This document shows, in pieces, positions 44,344-53,800 of a stretch of DNA of 64,000 nucleotides. The stretch spans positions 29,614,955 to 29,678,954 of the forward strand of contig NC_091142.1 in assembly GCF_041381155.1 (NCBI RefSeq), given 5' to 3'. Source of the stretch: Argopecten irradians (taxonomy: Eukaryota > Mollusca > Bivalvia > Pectinida > Pectinidae). The translations under genes were made by a program, and so were the position numbers. The stretch's first letter is position 1. Each line of letters starts with the position of its first letter. Under the pieces are notes generated by a model. It did not search any database. It was not told the origin of the DNA and worked only from the letters and a program-made list of their open reading frames with translations.

Positions 44344-45084
44344 TAACGGTATACACTTCTTCATCATATCTGTTTGGGTTTTCTTGCAATTTACAGTTTT
44401 GCTCTTTTTCTTTCTTTTTTTTTTAAATAGAGCAATTTCATTTCATTAGTTTTTAATGAATTTCTATAACAATGACAAACCCCGATTATCGTAAAATTTT
44501 GGCACTCAATATTACCTTCATATATCATTTATTGACTTATGAAAAATAGTGTCGATGAACCACTGGATATGCCGACTTTTTAGCATTTGTTACCCAATAT
44601 CAAAGTACTGTGAGTTAAAAACGTAAAAAAATGCTTAAACGAAAAATGTCCTTCTCTCGGCTCTATCATGAATAAAAAGCCGCTTTAGCGACGTTATAGT
44701 GGTGTTTAAAGTATCACATGCAAGTTTATGTACCGAAGTTTTGTCAATCTAACCTACGTATTGACCTTTGACCTACACCTAAAAAATAACTTGCCTATAT
44801 ATCATATATATGTATTGCCAGAATTCATCACAGGTGCACGCATTTTGTTTTACGGCAAGACGATACAATGGATGTCATGTTAATATTCAATATTAATTCA
44901 ATAATTTACTGTAAAGTGCCCATGGAAACATATGCTAGTGATATACATTTATTTTTACCAAAGTCTTTGTGCTTTGTAAAGCTGTTTTTCATATGCTTGA
45001 CAAGTTGGTATTTTCTGACTGACCATTCAAATCAATGTCATTATGGTTATACCAGTTCTATTAAAAAGAGACCATGGTCAATCG

Positions 45085-45608
45085 TAGCTGCAATATTGTA
45101 GCTCAAAAGACTTTTTGACAGAAAATGATGTCGTCTTTAGAGCTACAATTGGTGCATATTACTGCTAATGGAGCAAAGTAATGATTATGCAAACCATTAT
45201 AAAACGTTTGTTTGCATTTTTATTGTACTTGTTTAATATCGCTTACCTTCTAGGCAATAAAACTGAACCACATAAAATATATCAAATTCTCATCGAGGCA
45301 TAATTTTTTTACATAATACATATGAAGGTCTTTCTGAAGGGAATTTATACGGCAAGTCCACAAATTGTGAATTTAACGTCTTGTGAGCGGTACGGCAGAT
45401 ATTAAGAATGATAGTTATGTTTGTTTTGGACAAAAATCATATGTAAATGCATGTATACGCATAAAATAATTGGAAACCTACAAAAAAGTAAAGAAAACGA
45501 TGCCCGAGTGATTTTCGGAGGCAGTGCTCCACTACGACACATGGGACCAATTCGTACCCGGCCGAAAGGTATAGTAGGCCGGGTATGTATATTCGTTCTA
45601 GGTCAATC
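45085..45608. repeat. Second, interrupted copy of the 43610 repeat module
   Basis: Same motifs in the same order as 43610-43840, with about 340 bp of AT-rich sequence between the two halves. The two copies differ by scattered substitutions. Confidence 0.7.
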
Positions 45609-46258
45609 GCATCGTCGGTTAATATATATCAAAACATTAATTCAATGCTCGCCAATGCACACATGCTTAAACGTGTCCATGTATATGATGCTGCGCCTAC
45701 AAAAAAAGATACATGGTGATGTCTGAGTATTATTGTTTACAGCTGAAACGGTCCTCATAGTAAACTCTGGAATGGATAATCCAGTTTGTTTTTGTTAATT
45801 GTAAAACAGTATCCTATAGATGCATTTTTAATGTGTTGATGAAACTCAGCATTTACTAAACAAATTATCGGCATGCAGATCTTTGGAGTTTGTGCGAGCT
45901 TAGTCCACTAAATTTGACTATATTATAAGTAATGGCCTTTCTTGCCTAAAATAGTTTTATCAGGTAAGACCCCCCCCCCCCCCCAAAAAAAAAAAAAGAT
46001 TAAAAAAAATAAGGTGGGTTTAGTCGACTAGTGAGAGCTAGACGTGGCTGTGAGCGTCAGCTACCTGAAAGGTAGATTTTATATGTATAGAAAAAATAAT
46101 GCACACATCCACTGATAACGTTCTAAAGTTATGATTTTACTTGTTTGTCGTACAATGATATCTAAAACAACTTTAACTTATTTCAGTAATATAATGTTAT
46201 TACAACAAAGACTCGTGTTCATCAGAATATTGTTCAAATTTTGTACTTTTTACTGTAA

Positions 46259-47053
46259 CTAAAGTCTTCTCTTCTTTCCATCGGAGGACACTGTTATTCG
46301 GCCTGTGTTTCCTTGTGATGCCAGTTTCTCCTGGAGATCGGATACAGCGTACTTGAGATGATTTATCTCCCTTTCGTATTCCGTTTTCAGATGCTGGAGC
46401 TTCTTTCGGAAAATCTCCTGATTCGATGAACTTGACTGTGCAGGAGGAATGGATGTCTTTTGTTTCAGTTTTGACAACTTATTTTCATAATCCATCGACA
46501 TTTTGAGGATTTCAGATTCCTTATCATTGATGGATTTATTCAATTTTTGTTGCATCTCGCAAATTTCGTCGTTTTTCTGTTCAATGATTTGATACAGCTT
46601 TCCAACCTCTTCTTTCTTTTCTTTATTCATTGAATCTATCAATTTGCTCTTTTCTTCGGAATGTTTTTCTAGCATTTCTTCCATCAACTTCGAATGCTTT
46701 ATTTTTTCAGTGTGTAGTTCAGATTTTGCTTCATGGAGCTCGGTTATTTTATTTCTTAACTCTGCTTGACCCTTTCTTATATTTTCATCCATGTCACAAA
46801 CAGTGTGTAGTTGTTTATGTAGAGTATCAATCATTCCTTGAAGATCAGAGACAGATTTTTCAAGTTCGACGATCTTCCTCTCCAACCTTTCCTTGTCTGC
46901 TTTGACATTTTTTGCTTCCTCTGATAGTTCAGATTTTCTCTTTACCAATTCAACGATAGCCAGCTGCCAGTTATCAAATGTGTCAATGATACAGTCGAGC
47001 TCTAAACACTTTTTATTATGACTTTTCGCTGATGACTTGTCACCCTCCTCCAT
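46259..47053 (-). CDS. CCDC152: CCDC152-like coiled-coil protein, 264 aa, single coding exon
   Basis: Predicted long coiled coil of unknown biochemical role. Residues of about 55-185 are a charged heptad-type coil (KADKERLERKIVELEKSVSD and similar), and a second coil covers about 215-248. The C-terminal block IFRKKLQHLKTEYEREI followed by LQEKLAS and the end GKKRRL matches human CCDC152 (recalled IYRRKLQHF, IRDLEQRLS, LKRRRF). The human protein is about 254 aa, so the length fits. The coding sequence is uninterrupted. A likely 5' UTR intron (47478 down to 47072) is inferred from ATG|GTAAGA and TTAACAG. The gene is head to head with RUSF1. Confidence 0.8.
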   Translation of the reverse strand: MEEGDKSSAKSHNKKCLELDCIIDTFDNWQLAIVELVKRKSELSEEAKNVKADKERLERKIVELEKSVSDLQGMIDTLHKQLHTVCDMDENIRKGQAELRNKITELHEAKSELHTEKIKHSKLMEEMLEKHSEEKSKLIDSMNKEKKEEVGKLYQIIEQKNDEICEMQQKLNKSINDKESEILKMSMDYENKLSKLKQKTSIPPAQSSSSNQEIFRKKLQHLKTEYEREINHLKYAVSDLQEKLASQGNTGRITVSSDGKKRRL

Positions 47054-47197
47054 CGTAGACTAGAAAATTTCCTGTTAAGTAAAACAGATATATTTCTCTT
47101 GTATTCTTATATTTTAAAACCCGCAATCACGAAAACAATTTGTTACAATAAGGACTAACTGATAAATACTGCTTTCTGATTATTGCTTCAGTTGCCG

Positions 47198-47293
47198 CAC
47201 AGGGCCATGTATAGTTTCTATATGAAAAATAGCCAGAAATACACGGCCATGTATATTTTTCATATAGAAATTAGATCTATACATGGCCCTGTG
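47198..47293. mobile_element. 96-bp foldback element with 7-bp target duplication
   Basis: It starts CACAGGGCCATGTATAG and ends CTATACATGGCCCTGTG, flanked by GTTGCCG on both sides (47191-47197 and 47294-47300). Inner arms TTTCTATATGAAAAATA and its inverse make almost the whole element a hairpin. Its CACAGGG terminus is shared with the 40897 element. Confidence 0.85.
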
Positions 47294-47762
47294 GTTGCCG
47301 TCTGTTATTCTTCCAGTTGCCTCAGACACACGTTCCTACTGGTCCGTCAGACTCAGTGTATGAATTGAATATTTCTAAGTGGTATGCAAAAGTTAACAAA
47401 AGCAACAATCTTCCATTCACTAATTGCAGTTGTACAAATAACAATGAAAGCATAAATCCCTATTTAACATGATCTTACCATACTGAAACAATGCAATCAA
47501 ATTTTTCCGGCAACGAAACTTTCACAGGAAGTTGTCTGGGTAAAATGGCGCTTTATTATGCTGTGCATTTCTAAAGAACGCTCGAAAGACTAAGATTTAT
47601 TTTTTGGCCTACCATACAGAAGTTAAGATACAACTGAATAGTAATCAATAATTATAAATTTAATGTAGGCCTAGCAAGAAAGGAATGACAGTCTTATGCT
47701 TTAAGTTGCGGAAAAAAATAAAGGTGCTATCTACTTTCACTTTCTATTTGACAGGAAGGCGA

Positions 47763-47778
47763 TAGCGCCACCTGGTGT
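47763..47778. promoter_or_regulatory. CTCF-like motif between divergent genes
   Basis: TAGCGCCACCTGGTGT differs at two positions from the core TAGCGCCCCCTGGTGG of the animal CTCF motif as I recall it. It lies 79-94 bp before the RUSF1 ATG. Sequence match only. Confidence 0.35.
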
Positions 47779-47856
47779 AACATAACGGATGTACACATCA
47801 TATCACAGCCACACAATACGTTGTCAGGTTGTTGTTAGTGTTATGCTATATATGAC

Positions 47857-50800
47857 ATGGGAGACACTGTACTATGCAGGGAAGGATATGGCTCGTCTCG
47901 TGTGAAAAAGAATTATGTATCAACAAACGATGGACAGTTGGTGGTGGTCGATCGCTCGCCCACTGGGACGTCAGTTTCTCACTTCTTCAGGGTAAGTTCT
48001 AAAAATAGAGTTCCACGTGTTTTATGTATACAACGTTAAACGTTTACATATAGTGTTTTGAAATACATATTTGTTGCATATGAATTGCCAAACAGTTTTG
48101 TTCTATTTGTAATGATTTTATCAATAAAGTTTATCCAATCAATGCATTATATAAGGATGCTAGCCAGGGTTTTGATTTTACTGTACTATACATATAACAT
48201 GCATACATACATATACATCATTAAGATGGCATCGCAACACCACTACAAAAAGTGGAATAGGAAAAGGACTTCAGTTTTGTTATTACATATTCAGAGTTGG
48301 GTTTAATGACAGTGATAGTAACCCCTGGAGTACCGAAGATGGTGCTTAGCATACTATTTTGTATCAGAGGTGGATCATATGCAGTATCTGTTACAAATTT
48401 ATTAGATTAGGCACTTTTCAAAGAATTATGTGGTTGTCTTCCAAATTGTCTGTTGAAATCAATAGACATACACATTTATTGTACCTGCATCAGCTGCATG
48501 TACATGCATACATGCCATACCTCCCGGCGTGAGACAAAACCTCCTGTATTTTAAAGCCTTTTATTGTCTCCCGACAGGAGAGTCTAAATTCCCGATTTCT
48601 ATAAACCCCTCCGTTTTATTTTTGTTGCCACATTTGTGTACATGCTAGGTTAATTTTAGCACGAGAGTAACCACTCCCTGACCCCCTGACCAACACCCAA
48701 GTGGCCCTAATTAGCAGCCTTGGGCTATTTCCACCTTGGCTTGTGGTGTCACTTTCACTCACGTCTGTGTATTACGTAAACTGACGTCAAGCAGCCGATC
48801 GGCTGCCTAGAAAACAATCAGCTGGCCTTTCAATAAATTTTATGACTACAGCTAGTGAGCATTACAACAAAACAAATACTGCTTACAACTGTGAATGATT
48901 TACTCACGTTTTTAATGTTAAATAGGCCTATCTGTATTTGATGGATGTCACAAACTTTGCAATCGTAATGGCCGCCATTTTGGGTAATTGTAATAGATGA
49001 TCCGGATTTTATAGAATTTCCGGATTTCCTAATAACCACGTTTTTAAAAATGGAAAAAGTATTATTTTTTTTTAGAATTTCTGTGTGAATTTATTTTTAG
49101 AAAAAAAATATATTAATTATAAAAAATTATCAGTAGTAACTGAATTTAAATAGATAAAATTAAAAAGAAATTTACTTTTTTTCTCTCTCAGATTAAATTA
49201 CATTTTGAATACTACTGTAACGATTCTGTTTTTTTTTTTTAATTTAGTGCTTGTAAGAACTTTATCTAAGTTAATTATCCGTTATTGTGAAAGATTATTA
49301 AAAAGCCCAGTCTAATATTTCGAATAATAAAACTGCTCCAGAACTGGGTGTATATAGGGATGTCACTACTTTTGCAAAACCACACATTCCTTTATGTCAG
49401 TAAAATTCAATATGAATGCAGAATTTCATCATAAAAAAGCAGATATTTAATTTATTCATACATGTCGCGCGTATACCTCCCTCTTTTGAGACCAAAATCC
49501 CTCAAAATGGTTATCAATCTCCCTCACCACCCCTAGAAAAATATGGCATGTATGTACATGTAGCTGTACACTGAAAATGAAGACTGTAACTGGCCGGTAT
49601 TACTTGCTCAACTATACAAAAACATGTCCCTGTATTGTATGAAATATAAATGGAATGTTTTTGCTTCTTTATTTTGCAGTCAGTATTTCTACCTCAAGGC
49701 TATCCAGAGAGTGTAAGCCAGGATTATCTGGAGTATCAGATATGGGACACAATTCAGGTAATAAACACTATAAAATAGCTGTATCAGATATGGGACATAA
49801 TTCAGGTAATACACACTATAAAATAGCTGTATCAGATATGGGACACAATTCAGGTAATAAACACTATAAAATAGCTGTATCAGATATGGGACAAAATTCA
49901 GGTAATAAACACATTAAAATAGCTGTATCAGATATGGGACACAATTCAGGTAATACACACTGTAAGTAGCTGTATCAGATATGGGACACAATTCAGGTAA
50001 TACACACTATAAAATAGCTGTATCAGATATGGGACACAATTCAGGTAATAAACACTATAAAATAGCTGTATCAGATATGGGACACAATTCAGGTAATACA
50101 CACTGTAAGTAGCTGTATCAGATATGGGACACAATTCAGGTAATACACACTATAAAATAGCTGTATCAGATATGGGACACAATTCAGGTAATACACACTA
50201 TAAAATAGCTGTATCAGATATGGTAACAATTCAGGTAATACACACTATAAAATAGCTGTATCAGATATGGGACACAATTCAGGTAATACACACTATAAAA
50301 TAGCTGTATCAGATATGGTAACAATTCAGGTAATAAACACTATAAAATAGCTGTATTACAAATTATATCAAAGGGTCAAAACCGATATAACAGTACAGAT
50401 ATAGGGGATACTATGTACATTGATTACTAATGTATTGGTGTATAGTGTATCTCATATATCTAATGATTAGATTCTACACTTGACTCAAAGGGTCAAAACC
50501 GATATAAAAGTACAGATATAGGGGATACTATGTACACTGTTTACTAATGTATTGGTGTGTCTCATATATCTAATGATTAGATTCTACATTTGACTTTTAC
50601 CTCCAATACTACTTGACTGGAAGGTTTATATAGGTTGTCAATGATTTCTTCATCCAATTGTTTTTACTTTGGTAATTGATTATTTTTTCCAGGCATTTGC
50701 CAGTAGTATTACCGGAACTCTAGCGGCCCAGGCTGTACTGAAAGGTGTGGGCGTAGGAGATGAAAATGCAACAGTGTTGGCTGCAACAATGACTTGGATA

Positions 50801-53800
50801 CTCAAAGGTGGGTTCCTCACAGAAAGAATAAATTGTTTCTCATTTTTCAATTTATGCCACTTGAAATATTAATCATATAAGTGAACAAAATGTGTGGATG
50901 GGATTGTCTCCATATATTTTCAGCTCCTTTTTATTTAACATAGGATTATTTTTTCAGGTCAATCATGGAATTAATTGCATTTATCTTTATAAACAGAATT
51001 AAAAGTATTGATATATATCTAAAATCTTGGACAAGGGTTTTGATTAAAACCTTATAAACATTTTAGATATTGAAAAAGATGAAAACTTAGTGGATAGTTT
51101 AAACGGTATAAGTGATCTAAAGCTGGCACTTAAATGTAATTTAATTTTCTTTTATAGAACTATAATTAATTTTTCTTTGTTTTCATACCAAATCTGGCTT
51201 TCTGATTGGCCTATATTTTTTTTGCATACCACTAAGAAAAAAAAATCTGAGAATGGCATGAAACCCAGACGTTATCATGACGTCACAATAGAGACATTGA
51301 CGTTGTGTATTGATTCGGAAAAAAGAATCCCTTGAAAAAACACTATAATGTTACATTTAAACATACTTCATTTTATCAAATAGAGTATAAAATTAATTAC
51401 AAGTATTGATGTCACTATTTTTTAATTTTATTGGGGTATGAAAAAAAAATTGTTTGCAAACTTTTGTGAGAATCCGCTACGCTGATTCACACAGTTTGCA
51501 AACAATTTTTTTTTCCAACCCCGATAAAATTAAAAAATAGTGACATCAATGCTTAAATAATAAGGAAGTGGTTCAGGAAAACAGTCAAGCTTTAAGTTGT
51601 CAATTAATTTAATGGTATAATTTGTTTTCCTTAGCTCTTAGCTACTAAGAATATTGGAGTGTACAGTTGTGTAGCTATTATATTTATGTTAGCTTGGATA
51701 TTTTTCTTCTTTTTAAAAAGATGGAACTGGGATGCTTGGCAGGATTGTATTTACTTGGCTGCGTGGATCTAGCTTGGACTGCAACTCAAAACGATGGAGG
51801 TAAATATCAACAAACATCATTGACACTCGAGGGGTTACTATCACTTACGTCATTTCCCCTCTGGATTATCTCATAGTAAAACTGGAGGCAGTTCAGAAGG
51901 AAAAAAAACCCTTACGAATTACATGCAGGCCTGCAGAGACTTCCTTTGAAGATTACAGAGAGAGTGACGCCCAACTTCAAAGCGACACAATCAACTACAG
52001 TGTATTGTTATTCCATTCCTTTGTTGTACATCAAAGGATCAAATTATCTGTGTCTTCTGGTTCCTTCAGTTTTACTATGAGATATGGTGGATATAATGTC
52101 AGTGATAGTAACACCTGGAGTACCAAGGATGCAAACAGCCCAATTGTATGTAAATTGTCTATGCAACTAGTAGGTGTATGAGTTTTCTTCAAGTATTTCA
52201 CAGCAGTTGCATAATAGATTTATATCAGCTGCTGTTGCTGGCTTTTGGTAGAAACGCAACATGGAGAAAATCAAATTATTATCAAACTATTGATCACTAT
52301 TGTTCACCATGAATGGAATGAATATCAGTTAAAAGAATTTTTGTTGCTGTTTGAACATAATGAACTGTTGAACAGACCAGCATTTTACTAAGTTCAGTAG
52401 ACATGAATGTTTTCTCTAGATAATCATTTTTTTCTACTACAAGAAAATACCTGTTTTAACAATTTAAAATTGAATTTCTTAATACAAATTCAGGGAAAAA
52501 TTCAATTACACTTACAGAACAGAAACTGATAATCTCTTTAGTCTGTCCTTTTGTCTTTTCCGGACTTTTGTCTTTCACATCTGTATTGTGATTTAAAGAT
52601 TTGTTTGCTCTTGTTTCAGGTTATTTGCAGACATCCTGAATGATCTTGCTATTTTTATAGAGATTTTGGCACCAAATTTCAAAAGCATTTTCACGCCATT
52701 GGTGTGTACTGCAGGAGTATGCAAGGTAAGTTCTGCATGGACTTGAACATTTTTACACCATTTTGGAGTTTCTGTCTTTGAGTTCTATCCTCTTGCGTTC
52801 TGCAGTTCCATGATTGGTATCCTTTAGCACTATCCTTCAGCATCCTTTAGCTCCACCCATCAGCATATCTTTGAGCTTATTTTCTCATTATCCTTGCATC
52901 CATCCCTTAACATTCCTGTACACAATCCATCAGAATTCCTTACCATTTCTAAGCGTCTTTAAGCTCTAATTTCCTCGGCCTTTTAGAACTCCAACCCTTA
53001 ACTTTATGAGGCTTCGTCCCTCAGCCTCTCGAAGCTTTACTCTTTGCTTTGGGCTCCTAGAACTCGAACCCTTGACTTTATAAGGCTTCCTCCCTCAGCC
53101 TCTTGAAGCTTTACTCTTTGCTTTGTACTCCTAGAACTCGAACCCTTGACTTTATGAGGCTTCGTCCCTCAGCCTCTCGAAGCTTTACTCATTGCTTTGT
53201 ACTCCTAGAACTCCAACCCTTGACTTTATGTGTTTTCGTCCCTCAGCCTCTCGAAGCTTTACTCTTTGCTTTGGACTCCTAGAACTCAAACCCTTGACTT
53301 TATGAGGCTTCGTCCCTAAGCCTCTCGAAGCTTTACTCATTGCTTTGGACTCCTAGAACTCAAACCCTTGACTTTATGAGGCTTCGTCCCTCAGCCTCTC
53401 GAAGCTTTACTCATTGCTTTGGACTCCTAGAACTCAAACCCTTGACTTTATGAGGCTTCGTCCCTCAGCCTCTCGAAGCTTTACTCATTGCTTTGGACTC
53501 CTAGAACTCAAACCCTTGACTTTATGAGGCTTCGTCCCTCAGCCTCTCGAAGCTTTACTCTTTGCTTTGGACTCCTAGAACTCGAACCCTTGACTTTATG
53601 AGGCTTCGTCCCTCAGCCTCTCGAAGCTTTACTCTTTGCTTTGGACTCCTAGAACTCCAACCCTTGACTTTATGTGTTTTCGTCCCTCAGCCTCTCGAAG
53701 CTTTACTCATTGCTTTGGACTCCTAGAACTCGAACCCTTGACTTTATGAGACTGAGGGACGAAGCCTCTCGAAGCTTTACTCATTGCTTTGTACTCCTAG

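Larger units (their letters stand above)
41820..46258. other. Intergenic region between RNF185 and CCDC152
   Basis: No gene is supported. It holds the RNF185 promoter side, a hAT-like element (42482-44343), and a repeat module present at 43610-43840 and again, split, at 45085-45608. There is a C/A homopolymer stretch at about 45967-45999. The 44205-44426 and 45421-45726 open frames lie in repeats. Confidence 0.55.
47054..47856. promoter_or_regulatory. Shared divergent promoter region of CCDC152 and RUSF1
   Basis: 803 bp separate the two start codons. The CCDC152 side seems to have a non-coding first exon ending at 47479 (minus-strand donor GTATG|GTAAGA) and rejoining at 47071 (TTAACAG|G). 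The true promoter interval would then be about 47530-47840. It contains AAAATGGCGC at about 47542 and a CTCF-like motif at 47763. The 5' intron carries a foldback element (47198). Confidence 0.45.

Noticed and set aside
49655-49969. Open frame with SDMGHNSGN repeats
   Set aside because: Wrong frame through RUSF1 exon 2 and its 48-bp array; the exon's real frame encodes YQIWDTIQ.
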